The notes beneath the pieces were generated by a model. That model was not told the origin of the DNA, did no database searches, and saw nothing but the letters and a program-made list of their open reading frames with translations. Shown here piece by piece: positions 16,441 to 25,500 of a DNA stretch of 41,374 bases. The translations under genes were made by a program, and so were the position numbers. Each line of letters starts with the position of its first letter. The stretch's first letter is position 1. Source of the stretch: JAFDVL01 sp043736395 (GTDB lineage: Bacteria; Acidobacteriota; Blastocatellia; RBC074); NCBI GenBank assembly GCA_043736395.1, contig JAYTCQ010000357.1, positions 1 to 41,374 on the forward strand, in the 5' to 3' direction.

Positions 16441-17457
16441 ATGCTTATTGTAATGACTTCTGACGCAACTGAAACTGATGTTCAGCGCGTTATCACTCAA
16501 ATCGAAGCCCTCGGATATAAACCACATCCGATGCCTGGTTCCAGTCGCACTGCGATTGGCGTCACCGGAAATCAGGGCGCAGTTGATCCTGAGCCTTTCA
16601 ACGAAATGCCTGGCGTAGCGGAATGCGTCCGCGTTACCAAACCTTATAAATTAGTCGGGCGCGACCTCAAGCATGACAAAACTGTCATCAGAGTTGGCGA
16701 CGCCGAAATCGGTGGCGATGAACCCGCGATCATTGCTGGTGTCTGCGCGGTTGAATCGCACGAGCAAACAATGATTACGGCTGAAGTCGTCGCTGAAATG
16801 GGTTTGAAATGGTTTCGCGGTGGAGCTTTCAAGCCGCGTTCTTCGCCCTATGCATTTCAGGGAATGCACGAAGAAGGCTTGAAAATTTTGGAAGACGTTC
16901 GCAACACGTACGGCTTGAGAATTGTTACAGAAGCGATAGACGAAGCCGCGCTTGATCTTTGTGAAAAGTATGCGGACGTGATTCAAATCGGGACGCGCAA
17001 TATGCAAAATTTTAGTTTGCTGAAACGCGCCGGACAGGCTCGCAAACCGATCCTTTTGAAACGCGGAATGTCTTCGACGCTCGAAGAACTTTTGCTGGCG
17101 GCGGAATACATTATGTCGGAAGGAAATTATCAGGTGATTCTCTGCGAACGCGGCATTCGAACATTCGGGAATCATTCACGCTTTACCCCTGATTTGGCGG
17201 TGATTCCTGCCGCGCAAAGACTTTCACATTTGCCAATTATTCTTGATCCAAGTCACAGCACGGGAACGCGCGAAACTGTGATTCCGATGTCGCGCGCCGG
17301 GATTGCGATTGGTGCAGATGGATTGTTGGTTGATATTCATCCATATCCCGAACGCGCTTTATGCGATGGGCCGCAGGCTCTGTTGTTTGATATGTTTAGG
17401 GAGATGGTTCAGGAATTACGCGCGATTGCGAAGATTGTGAAAAGCAGTAAGCATTAA
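16441..17457 (+). CDS. aroF: 3-deoxy-7-phosphoheptulonate synthase (DAHP synthase, type I-beta)
   Basis: It condenses phosphoenolpyruvate with erythrose 4-phosphate, the first step of the shikimate pathway to aromatic amino acids. The N-terminal ferredoxin-like regulatory part (about 1-70; MLIVMTSDATETDVQRV) is followed by the TIM-barrel with RGGAFKPRSSPYAFQG, QIGTRNMQNFSLL, LLKRGMSSTLEE, CERGIRTF and DPSHSTGTRE. The length of 338 residues is normal. The usual AGPCxVES metal-site motif reads AGVCAVES: Val replaces Pro, but the Cys ligand remains. No upstream terminator is seen in the 93-nt gap, so it may be read through from the AAA+/M41 gene. A palindromic repeat follows its stop. Confidence 0.95.
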   Translation: MLIVMTSDATETDVQRVITQIEALGYKPHPMPGSSRTAIGVTGNQGAVDPEPFNEMPGVAECVRVTKPYKLVGRDLKHDKTVIRVGDAEIGGDEPAIIAGVCAVESHEQTMITAEVVAEMGLKWFRGGAFKPRSSPYAFQGMHEEGLKILEDVRNTYGLRIVTEAIDEAALDLCEKYADVIQIGTRNMQNFSLLKRAGQARKPILLKRGMSSTLEELLLAAEYIMSEGNYQVILCERGIRTFGNHSRFTPDLAVIPAAQRLSHLPIILDPSHSTGTRETVIPMSRAGIAIGADGLLVDIHPYPERALCDGPQALLFDMFREMVQELRAIAKIVKSSKH

Positions 17458-17464
17458 TAATTTA

Positions 17465-17553
17465 AATGCGGAAGCCCGCACGCAGTAAGGGCGCCAGTAC
17501 TCAACGAATCTTTCAAGTGTACTGGCGCCCTTACTGCGTGCGGCTTCCGCATT
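17465..17553. repeat. Palindromic repeat element, copy 2
   Basis: Arms of 36 and 35 nt (17465-17500 and 17519-17553) pair except for a single-base indel, around an 18-nt loop. The outer stem shares GAAGCCCGCACGCAGTAAGG and the next bases CGC with copy 1; the inner arm and loop differ. It sits between convergent aroF and hppA and touches the hppA stop codon, so here it could serve both genes as a transcription end signal. Confidence 0.85.
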
Positions 17554-20047
17554 AATCGCCGATTCTCATTCTGTAGAATGAGCGCCAGACGAAGACGACG
17601 GAAATAATAAAGAACACAGCTGCAAGCGCGTGGGTTACGTTTGCACCTTGTGTTTCGGTTAATTTCAGCCCTAATCCAACCGCCAGCAATCCGAACAAGG
17701 TAGTGAATTTAATGACCGGATTCATTGCCACTGACGAAGTATCTTTGAATGGATCTCCGACTGTATCACCTACGATTGTCGCGTCATGTAGTGGAGTTTC
17801 TTTCGCTTTCAATTCGACTTCGACAATTTTCTTCGCGTTGTCCCAGGCTCCTCCGGCATTTGCCATGAAGATCGCCTGATACAATCCAAAGATCGCAATC
17901 GAAATCAGATAGCCGATGAAGAAATACGGATCAACTAACGCAAATGACAGCGCTGAGAAAAACACCGTCAGGAAGATATTGAACATTCCTTTCTGCGCGT
18001 AGATCGTACAAATCTCGACTACTTTTTTACTGTCTTCAACCGAGGCTTTTTCAACGCCATCAAGTTTGATATTGGCTTTGATGAATTGGACAGCTCGGTA
18101 TGCGCCCGTTGTTACCGCCTGCATCGAAGCTCCGGTGAACCAATAAATAATTGCTCCGCCGGTGATTAATCCAAGCAGGAATAACGGATTCAGCAGAGAA
18201 ATATTTTCAAAGAAAACAGCTTCCGAAGGCGATTGTCCGCGCAGCAATTGAATGATTGAAAAAATCATTGTCGTTGAACCGACAACAGCTGTTCCAATTA
18301 ATACAGGTTTGGCTGTGGCTTTGAAGGTGTTCCCTGCCCCGTCATTTTCTTCGAGCAAATGCTTGGCTCGTTCGAAGTTGGCCGTCACGCTAAAATCTTT
18401 TTTCAGTTCTTCTTTAATATTCGGAACGTTTTCAATCAATGATAATTCATATACTGATTGCGCGTTGTCCGTAACCGGGCCGTAAGAATCTACGGCGATA
18501 GTCACAGGCCCCATTCCTAAAAATCCGAACGCTACCAACCCGAACGCGAAAACTGCGGGAGCCGCCATCAATGAAGCTAGTCCAAGCAGGCTGACGGCGT
18601 AGGCGATGGCCATCAACATTACGATAGCAATTCCCAACCAATACGCTGAGAAATTTCCAGCGACTAAGCCTGACAAAATATTCAGTGAAGCGCCACCTTC
18701 TTTTGATGAAGTTACGACTTCTTTGACGTGGGCAGATTCCGTTGAAGTGAACCATTTGACCATTTCAGGAATGATCGCGCCCGCTGCCGTTCCGCACGAA
18801 ATGATGGTTGAAAGCTTCCACCACAACGAAGCGTCTCCGGTGGAGCCAAGCGTTGGAATCATGAAATATGAAACAATGTAGGTCAGGATAATTGAGACAA
18901 TCGAAGTGATGATGACCAGGCTGGTCAACGGCTTCTCAAAATTCATATTGTCTGATTTTCCGTATTTCCCTTTCGCCATCGCTTCATTCAGGAAGTATGA
19001 CCCGGCTGACGCGACTACCATCATGATACGCATCACGAAAATCCAAACTAACAATTGTACCTGAACAGTTTCGTATGCTGTGCCTGCTGTCTTCTCATTG
19101 ACTGCAAGAAGGATGAACGAAATCAATGCGACTCCGGTGACGCCGTAGGTTTCAAAGCCGTCTGCTGATGGGCCAACTGAATCGCCGGCGTTATCTCCGG
19201 TACAATCCGCGATGACTCCAGGGTTGCGCGCATCGTCTTCTTTGATTTTGAAGACTATCTTCATCAGGTCAGAACCGATGTCAGCAATCTTGGTAAAAAT
19301 TCCGCCTGCGATTCGCAGAGCCGCCGCGCCCAGTGATTCTCCAATGGCGAATCCGATGAAGCAGGGACCAGCATAATCGCCGGGAATAAATAACAAGATG
19401 AAAAGCATCAGCAGCAATTCAACTGAAATCAAAAGCATGCCAATGCTCATTCCGGCTTTTAGCGGGATGGCATAAATCGGAAATGGTTTGCCTTCGATGG
19501 CAGCAAAAGCCGTCCGCGAATTCGCAAATGTATTTACGCGAATTCCGAACCACGCGACGCCGTAACTGCCTGCAATTCCGACTAAGCTAAACATTAAAAT
19601 GATGGCGACTACACCGGGGGTTTTCCCTTCAAGCAATCCGAAATAAAGCACAATGATGATGGCAATAAATGCTTCAAGGATCAGGATGAATTTCCCCTGC
19701 GTGATCAAGTAGGTTTTGCAGGTTTCATAAATCAGCTCTGAAATTTCAAGCATTGATTTATGGACGGGCATATTTTTCAGTTGTTGATAAATCATTAAAC
19801 CGAATGCCATTCCGAGAGCGCTAACAATCAATCCGAATAGTAATAATGTGTGCCCGTTAAATCCGCCAATAAAATTGACTTTGGAAAGATCAGGCAAAAT
19901 TAAATCCGCTTCGCTATGGCCTCTGGAAGCCTGCGCTAAAGCTGAAAGTGAATTTAAAATGATAATTGATACAGTGAAAAGTAAGGTAATAGTTAAATTT
20001 TTGGTACGGTGCAGGACTTTAGCGCCGCCTTGTAAATTTAGGATCAT
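17552..20047 (-). CDS. hppA: Membrane-bound ion-translocating pyrophosphatase
   Basis: This integral membrane enzyme couples pyrophosphate hydrolysis to H+ and/or Na+ pumping. The 831 residues include many membrane helices, an N-terminal signal-like helix, and the substrate/metal loops EDDARNPGVIADCTGDNAG, SVGPSADGFETYGV and GDTVGDPFKDTSS. The motif GNTFKAT has Lys where K+-dependent enzymes have Ala, which suggests a K+-independent type. The active-site loop DCTGDNAGDSVGPSADGFET differs from the plant/Rhodospirillum form (DNVGDNVGDCAG) and resembles a divergent subgroup seen in Bacteroidota/Chlorobi-like enzymes. The ion pumped cannot be decided here. A good sigma-70 promoter lies upstream. 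Confidence 0.95.
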   Translation of the reverse strand: MILNLQGGAKVLHRTKNLTITLLFTVSIIILNSLSALAQASRGHSEADLILPDLSKVNFIGGFNGHTLLLFGLIVSALGMAFGLMIYQQLKNMPVHKSMLEISELIYETCKTYLITQGKFILILEAFIAIIIVLYFGLLEGKTPGVVAIILMFSLVGIAGSYGVAWFGIRVNTFANSRTAFAAIEGKPFPIYAIPLKAGMSIGMLLISVELLLMLFILLFIPGDYAGPCFIGFAIGESLGAAALRIAGGIFTKIADIGSDLMKIVFKIKEDDARNPGVIADCTGDNAGDSVGPSADGFETYGVTGVALISFILLAVNEKTAGTAYETVQVQLLVWIFVMRIMMVVASAGSYFLNEAMAKGKYGKSDNMNFEKPLTSLVIITSIVSIILTYIVSYFMIPTLGSTGDASLWWKLSTIISCGTAAGAIIPEMVKWFTSTESAHVKEVVTSSKEGGASLNILSGLVAGNFSAYWLGIAIVMLMAIAYAVSLLGLASLMAAPAVFAFGLVAFGFLGMGPVTIAVDSYGPVTDNAQSVYELSLIENVPNIKEELKKDFSVTANFERAKHLLEENDGAGNTFKATAKPVLIGTAVVGSTTMIFSIIQLLRGQSPSEAVFFENISLLNPLFLLGLITGGAIIYWFTGASMQAVTTGAYRAVQFIKANIKLDGVEKASVEDSKKVVEICTIYAQKGMFNIFLTVFFSALSFALVDPYFFIGYLISIAIFGLYQAIFMANAGGAWDNAKKIVEVELKAKETPLHDATIVGDTVGDPFKDTSSVAMNPVIKFTTLFGLLAVGLGLKLTETQGANVTHALAAVFFIISVVFVWRSFYRMRIGD

Positions 20048-20103
20048 ACTCAGGAACCTCTAGTTGATGGAAATAATTTTAAAGTGGGTAACTCGAAGTC
20101 CGC

Positions 20104-20131
20104 ATTATAGACGATGCCGTTGTGAATGCAA
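20104..20131 (-). promoter_or_regulatory. Sigma-70-type promoter of hppA
   Basis: On the minus strand, TTGCAT (20126-20131), a 16-bp spacer and a perfect TATAAT (20104-20109) predict a start about 50 nt before the hppA ATG. It lies in the 174-nt gap between the ATPase gene and hppA. Confidence 0.7.
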
Positions 20132-20221
20132 TAATGCGATAAATATTATTTATCAGGTGAAAAAGGCTACTCTGCCTATTCTTTCTCATGCTTGCTGCCG
20201 TTGAATAGTTACTTTTAATTT

Positions 20222-21385
20222 TTACAAAACACCGATTAGGCGGAGCCAATGACTAAAAAATGGGTCAATTAATCGCAATCTAACTTCCCCTAGTTTCTCT
20301 TCCAGGCGCAATATTTCTTTTTCCTGTAATGCCTGCAATGCACGTTGCATGCTGGAAGATGTGATACTTGCCGCTCGTAAGACACCTTTCGATTGTAGGC
20401 CTGTGCCGTTTGCTTTGACACTGTAAATCAACGCTGTTTTTTGGATGATCGTGAGCTGGTTCCAAAGTTGGGTGTACCAGGTGTCATCTTCTTTAAGTAG
20501 AAATTCCAGAGATTGTCGTACTTGCTCTTCTGTCAGTTTTGTTACTTCTCCATTAGTGCGATCCCAACAGGCATGCGCTAATCGCTGTACATTGTAAGGA
20601 ACATCTTCCGCTAAATCCTGAATCAATTCTATCGCTTCATCCGAAGCTTTGATTTTACCTACTGCAAAATTTGCTTTGAGCGCAGGCGAAAAATCTGCGC
20701 GAGGAATTTCCGTGATAAATCTGCGCTCACCCAAATGATAAAACGGTCGTGACGGGTTTCCTGTCATGTCCGCTAACAATCGCGTTTTAGAGCCAGCAAA
20801 AATATAACCAATGTGTTTATGCTGTTGAATTGCCGCTCTAATTTGCGCTTCGGCCTGTTCCCCACCAGCGACGATGATTTGCTGAAATTCATCTATGATA
20901 AATCCGACCGGCGTTTTAGATTTAATCGCTAATTTTTCTATGCCGTGCAGCAGGTCTATCAATAAGGGAATTTGTTCTGGCTGATTAGTTGGGTCAGTCG
21001 CGACGCCAATTTCCGCACTAATCGTTTGGTCAGTCAAACTGTAATTTATCTGTGGTTTCAAACTTTTGAAAAATTGCCGAACACTGTCACTTGCTTTTGT
21101 GATTCCACCGCCAAGTTTTTCCGTGGCCTGCGCTAAGGCAGTTTTCACTAATGCTTCAATGGAGGGAAATGCTTCTGCATCGAACCGTAATACTACTGCG
21201 CCATCCGCCTCAGCTTTTTGTTGCGCTGCTGCCAAGATCGAAGTTTTTCCATAACGACGCGGCCCGATTAGAAATAATTTGCCACTTTCCTGGATCGTAT
21301 CTACTACTTCTGCGACTTCACTTTTTCGATCAATTAATTGTTCGGCGCCAAGTTCAGATCCATATTGAAAAGGGTTCTTAGCCAT
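20222..21385 (-). CDS. ATPase of the archaeal-type/STAND-related AAA family
   Basis: A 387-residue protein with an N-terminal NPFQYGSELGAEQLIDRKSE box (the 'F.GRe.E' type entry), Walker A GPRRYGKT (41-48) and Walker B VGFIIDEFQQ (about 160-169). A sensor-like YIFAGSKTRLL segment follows, where the Ser/Thr after the strand is typical of this clade. The C-terminal 100 residues form a winged-helix-like region (SKGVLRAASITSSSMQRAL, then a VRLRLIDPFFSHWLRL end). Such stand-alone ATPases are common in archaea and some bacteria, and their roles are mostly unknown. No partner gene is evident: neighbours are mfd and hppA. A 14-bp tandem repeat lies just upstream of the start. Confidence 0.88.
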   Translation of the reverse strand: MAKNPFQYGSELGAEQLIDRKSEVAEVVDTIQESGKLFLIGPRRYGKTSILAAAQQKAEADGAVVLRFDAEAFPSIEALVKTALAQATEKLGGGITKASDSVRQFFKSLKPQINYSLTDQTISAEIGVATDPTNQPEQIPLLIDLLHGIEKLAIKSKTPVGFIIDEFQQIIVAGGEQAEAQIRAAIQQHKHIGYIFAGSKTRLLADMTGNPSRPFYHLGERRFITEIPRADFSPALKANFAVGKIKASDEAIELIQDLAEDVPYNVQRLAHACWDRTNGEVTKLTEEQVRQSLEFLLKEDDTWYTQLWNQLTIIQKTALIYSVKANGTGLQSKGVLRAASITSSSMQRALQALQEKEILRLEEKLGEVRLRLIDPFFSHWLRLIGVL

Positions 21386-21396
21386 AAACTTTTACA

Positions 21397-21423
21397 ACGC
21401 TTAATGCGTAACGCTTAATGCGT
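21397..21423. repeat. Tandem repeat of a 14-bp palindromic unit
   Basis: ACGCTTAATGCGT occurs at 21397-21409 and 21411-21423, separated by one A. Each copy has ACGC/GCGT ends that can pair. It lies 12 nt upstream of the ATPase start codon, occupying the ribosome-approach region, and in its AT-rich context looks like an inserted microrepeat. Confidence 0.75.
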
Positions 21424-21471
21424 GATGGTAAGTATATGTATTTGAATGAAAAAAGAAATGGAATATGAATA

Positions 21472-24400
21472 TTAAGGAATTAATTCACGCAATAAAATTT
21501 CTAACTCACTAAACACCTGCTTTGCTAAATCCTCATTTTCTTTCATCTTCACTTTCAAGACACCATTCGGCGTAAATTTCGTGTTCGGATTTTTGGCGAG
21601 TAATTTCATTAAGCTGTCAGGATTAATGCGTGATTTTTCGCTGAACCGAATGGCTAAACTGTCAGCGATTCGGTCAATTGAAAGGATGCCTAAATTTTCG
21701 CATTCGCGGCGCACTTTTGCGTACTCAAATAAATTCTCAACTGACTCTGTTAGTCTGCCATAACGATCTGCAATTTCGTCTTTTATTTTCGCCAATTCTT
21801 CATCAGACCGCGCTGAGGCAATGCGTTTGTAGGTGCGTAAACGTTGGCTCATGTCGGAAATGTATTCGTCAGGAATTCGTGTATCAACTCCCAGATTTAA
21901 TTGCGTAGTGATTTCTTCGACGATGTCTTCGCCGCGCAATTCGCTGACTGTACGTTCGAGCATTTGGCAGTACAAATCAAAACCAATCGTATCTATATGC
22001 CCTGATTGCTGACCGCCTAATAAATTGCCTCCACCGCGCAGTTCTAAATCCAACGCCGCGATGCGGAAGCCTGCACCTAAATCTGAAAATTCCCGGATTG
22101 CAGCCAAGCGTCTTTTCGCAATCGGAGTCAGAGCTTGTTCGCCTGGAATCAATAAATACGCGTACGCCCGACGATTTGATCTGCCGACACGACCTCGCAA
22201 TTGATAAAGCTGCGACAAACCATAAGCGTCGGCGCGATTAATAATAATGGTGTTCGCTCGCGGAATATCGATTCCGTTTTCAATGATCGTCGTCGCTACC
22301 AGCACATCAAATTTATGGGCGACGAAATCCAAGACAGCTTCTTCCATTTCTTTTTCGCCCATTTGCCCGTGCGCTACAACGATGCGAGCCTGCGGCACGA
22401 TGCGCTTAATCAGTGCTGCAATTTCGGTAATTGATTCGACACGGTTGTGAACGAAAAATACCTGACCTTCGCGTTGTAGTTCCTGTTCAATCGCGGCGCG
22501 AATCACGGTTTCAGAAAAGGCTACGACGTTGGTTTGAATTGCCAGGCGATCACGCGGCGGAGTTTCGATTACCGACATATCGCGCAATCCCATCAACGAC
22601 ATATTCAACGTACGCGGAATTGGAGTCGCACTCATCGTCAGCACATCTACACGCTTTTTCATTTGCTTCAGTCGTTCTTTGTGTGCGACTCCGAAGCGTT
22701 GTTCTTCGTCCACAATCACGAGCGCGAGGTCTTTGAAAATTAAGTCGCGTGAGAGAATTCGATGCGTACCCACGACCACATCCGTAGAACCTTTTTCGAG
22801 GGCGACGAGAACTTCTTTTTGTTCTTTTGGGGAACGAAATCTGGAGAGCAATTCTATCGTGACGGGAAACGCGGCGAAGCGTGATTTAAAAGTTTGAAAA
22901 TGCTGATACGCGAGAACCGTCGTCGGAGCCAATAAAGCAACTTGCCTGCCGTCCATCACCGCTTTGAATGCCGCTCGCATCGCGACTTCGGTTTTGCCGT
23001 ATCCGACATCGCCGCACAGCAAACGATCCATTGGCATTTCGCCTTCCATATCTTTTTTCGTGTCGGCTACTGCCGTGACTTGATCGGGGGTTAATTCATA
23101 AGGAAACGAAGCTTCGAATTCTTCCTGCCAATGCGAATCGGCGCTGAAGGGTTTTCGCTGCGCTAATTTTCTCTCCGCGTAAAGCTTTAATAATTCTTCC
23201 GCCATGTCGCGCATGGCGCGTTTGGCTTTGGCTTTCGTCTTGGCCCAGGCGATGCCGCCGAGCTTGTCTAATTTGGGTTCGGTACTTTCTCCGCTCGAAA
23301 ATTTCTGAACTAGATCCAACCGCTCGACTGGTACATAAAGTTTTGTGCCTTCGGCATAAGTCAGCAACATGAATTCGCGGTGTTTCGGTTTTGCTTCCGT
23401 ATTTGCGCCAATCGCCCGCGCATAATTTTCCGCTGCCGTCGTCGCTCCGCCCGAAGCGTCGAGTTGAAATAATCCCTGGAATTGCGCGATGCCGTGGTCA
23501 ATGTGGACGACATAGTCTCCAATTTTTAAATCACGAAAATCAGAAAGAAATGCAGCCGCATTTGAGCGCGTAGCCCTGGTTTTATTAGTGCGTCGCTCGA
23601 CGTGAATCGCTTCGTCGAAGATGTCGCGTTCGATGTAAAACGTCAGACCGAATTGCGGGATGGAGAAGCCGACGGAGAGATCACCGATTAGCGATTGCGG
23701 ATTTAGGAGTGCGGATTGCGGAGTTCTAGCGTGTGCGTTATCTGAAGGCGACGCGATTTCTGATGCCGCAATCCGCACTCCTAAATCCACAATCAAATTA
23801 ACTTCGTATTCGGCTAAAACTTCACGAATGCGATCCGCTACACCTGTGCTGGGCAGGACGAAAATTGTTTGATTGGTTTGCTGTTTTAATTCATCCGCCA
23901 GATCGCTGACTTTGCCGTGCCATTTGCGTACGGCGCGGGAAATGATTTGTGTCTCGGAAATATTCGCTTCGGGCGGAAAAAGAAATAATGGCCCGATACC
24001 GTGGTCGCGAGTGAATGCTTCGTGGACAGATTCGCTCAGGATTGCATTTGCTCCAACATCTTCGGTGCTAAGTTCTTCTTCAAAACTTAAAGCCGCATTT
24101 CCCAACAATCGAAGCTCTATACGCTGAAGCAACTTTATTTTTTCGCGTAATTCATCAACGGACAGAAATAATTTTTCCGGCAATAATCCAATATCATCGG
24201 CGGCTTCCGTACGCTCAAAGCCTCGTTGCAATTCTTCCTGAATCGTCTTGATTTGCTTTTCAATTTCGGAAGGTTCATCAACGACTAAGATCGTGTCGCG
24301 CAAATAATCAAACACCGAAGCGGTCAGCGGTTTCACCAATGGCAGCAAAAACTCCCAGCCTTGAAATGGCTCTCCATCGTCTGCGTAGACTAAACGGTCA

Positions 24401-25218
24401 CGCAAAGCCCGGTCATATTTTTCATCGTGCCAATGCTCACGCGCAATGTTTGCCCAATCTTTGAAATCCTGCGCCGAAGACCTTTCATCGCGCATTGGAA
24501 CAATGACGGCTTCTTCGATGGTGCGCAATGAACGCTGCGTTTCAGGATCGAATTCACGAATCGAATCTATTTCATCTCCGAAAAATTCTACGCGAATCGG
24601 ATGCAGCGCCTCTTCGCTTTCATCAATGCCACGGCTCGGAGAATAAAAATCCAGAATGCCGCCACGCGAAGAATATTCGCCTACGTTTCCAACCGGATCA
24701 GCGCGGACATAACCAATCGCCTGCAAGTGATTGAGCAATTCTTCAAGCGGTAATTCTTCGCCAATGCGCAGGTTCACTCCGGCCTGTTTTGTTTCCTGCG
24801 GTGGTACAAATCGTTGCAGCAACGAACGCGCCGTCAGCATGACTATATCGCCAGCACCGGAAGCCAAACGCCACAAGGCTAATGCCCTTCGTTCCAACAA
24901 TTCCGCGTGCGGAGAAACGCCGCTGTACGGATCACTTTCAGAAGCAGGCAGCGTGAACACTTGCTCTTCGCATTCGTTGCGATTATTAATCGAATTGTAG
25001 AAAAATTTCAGATCGCGTTCTAAATCTTCCAAGTCACGATTGCGAAGGCTGAGAAATGCAAATCGTTTTCCAGTTTCTTTTTGTAGTGAAGTGATGACCA
25101 AAGCTTTCGCGCCATTGCCGAGTCCGGCAATGCTGATGACGCGCTTGCCTGAGCGTACATCTTTGAGAAGCTTTTGAAGCTCTGGATTTGACCAAATGTT
25201 TTGAAAATTAAATTGCAC
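21472..25218 (-). CDS. mfd: Transcription-repair coupling factor Mfd
   Basis: Mfd removes stalled RNA polymerase and recruits UvrA to lesions. The order is as expected: a UvrB-like N-terminal region, a CarD-like RNAP-interaction domain (KIGDYVVHIDHGIAQFQGL), the RecG-like translocase with GDVGYGKTEVAMRAA, DEEQRFGV and LRGRVGRSNRRAYAYLL, and the C-terminal TRCF domain. At 1248 residues it is longer than typical proteins of about 1150. Part of the excess is a palindromic insert, encoded by 23693-23794 (residues about 475-509), that stays in frame in the linker before the RNAP-interaction domain. A small gene lies 9 nt upstream and rfaE2 before it, so an operon is likely. Confidence 0.97.
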   Translation of the reverse strand: MQFNFQNIWSNPELQKLLKDVRSGKRVISIAGLGNGAKALVITSLQKETGKRFAFLSLRNRDLEDLERDLKFFYNSINNRNECEEQVFTLPASESDPYSGVSPHAELLERRALALWRLASGAGDIVMLTARSLLQRFVPPQETKQAGVNLRIGEELPLEELLNHLQAIGYVRADPVGNVGEYSSRGGILDFYSPSRGIDESEEALHPIRVEFFGDEIDSIREFDPETQRSLRTIEEAVIVPMRDERSSAQDFKDWANIAREHWHDEKYDRALRDRLVYADDGEPFQGWEFLLPLVKPLTASVFDYLRDTILVVDEPSEIEKQIKTIQEELQRGFERTEAADDIGLLPEKLFLSVDELREKIKLLQRIELRLLGNAALSFEEELSTEDVGANAILSESVHEAFTRDHGIGPLFLFPPEANISETQIISRAVRKWHGKVSDLADELKQQTNQTIFVLPSTGVADRIREVLAEYEVNLIVDLGVRIAASEIASPSDNAHARTPQSALLNPQSLIGDLSVGFSIPQFGLTFYIERDIFDEAIHVERRTNKTRATRSNAAAFLSDFRDLKIGDYVVHIDHGIAQFQGLFQLDASGGATTAAENYARAIGANTEAKPKHREFMLLTYAEGTKLYVPVERLDLVQKFSSGESTEPKLDKLGGIAWAKTKAKAKRAMRDMAEELLKLYAERKLAQRKPFSADSHWQEEFEASFPYELTPDQVTAVADTKKDMEGEMPMDRLLCGDVGYGKTEVAMRAAFKAVMDGRQVALLAPTTVLAYQHFQTFKSRFAAFPVTIELLSRFRSPKEQKEVLVALEKGSTDVVVGTHRILSRDLIFKDLALVIVDEEQRFGVAHKERLKQMKKRVDVLTMSATPIPRTLNMSLMGLRDMSVIETPPRDRLAIQTNVVAFSETVIRAAIEQELQREGQVFFVHNRVESITEIAALIKRIVPQARIVVAHGQMGEKEMEEAVLDFVAHKFDVLVATTIIENGIDIPRANTIIINRADAYGLSQLYQLRGRVGRSNRRAYAYLLIPGEQALTPIAKRRLAAIREFSDLGAGFRIAALDLELRGGGNLLGGQQSGHIDTIGFDLYCQMLERTVSELRGEDIVEEITTQLNLGVDTRIPDEYISDMSQRLRTYKRIASARSDEELAKIKDEIADRYGRLTESVENLFEYAKVRRECENLGILSIDRIADSLAIRFSEKSRINPDSLMKLLAKNPNTKFTPNGVLKVKMKENEDLAKQVFSELEILLRELIP
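23693..23794. repeat. Palindromic element inserted in frame inside mfd
   Basis: Arms 23693-23721 and 23766-23794 (29 nt) pair with one mismatch around a 44-nt loop. The core ATTTAGGAGTGCGGATTGCG appears in both orientations. On the mfd strand the element encodes a low-complexity stretch (IAASEIASPSDNAHARTPQS, then ALLNPQSLI). This recalls the Rickettsia palindromic elements that insert into protein genes without breaking the frame. Confidence 0.85.
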
Positions 25219-25227
25219 TCTTATTCT

Positions 25228-25497
25228 TTATTCTTCTTCCGAAATAACTGCATATTCCCAAATGAAATGATAATTACATTTCTCGATTGGTTTTATTGTA
25301 CGACTTGCGCTCCATCCTTCGTCTGTTTTAATTGGTCCCCAAAACTCTGGAAAACTACTCGCCAGAATTTTTGCTGCACGGTTTCCCGTTAATCTTTTCT
25401 CCGAAGAATTTTCAATTTCTACTCTCCGAATTAGTACTCGCTCAGTATTGCTTGCACTTCCATTTTGCCTGTAAATCTTAACGATAATATTTGGCAT
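25228..25497 (-). CDS. Small hypothetical protein (89 aa)
   Basis: The protein is short and soluble, with a beta-rich look at the start (IIVKIYRQNGSASNTERVLI), a basic middle and an acidic end EYAVISEEE. It lies 3 nt downstream of rfaE2 and 9 nt upstream of mfd, in the same direction, which supports a real gene in a tight operon. I recognise no domain. The contents FPEFWGPIKTDEGWSAS and KCNYHFIWEY contain several aromatic residues, so it is not low-complexity noise. Confidence 0.65.
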   Translation of the reverse strand: MPNIIVKIYRQNGSASNTERVLIRRVEIENSSEKRLTGNRAAKILASSFPEFWGPIKTDEGWSASRTIKPIEKCNYHFIWEYAVISEEE

Positions 25498-25500
25498 TTT

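Noticed and set aside
22431..22736. Long plus-strand ORFs opposite mfd
   Set aside because: They mirror the codon structure of mfd and encode no known pattern; they are antisense shadows.
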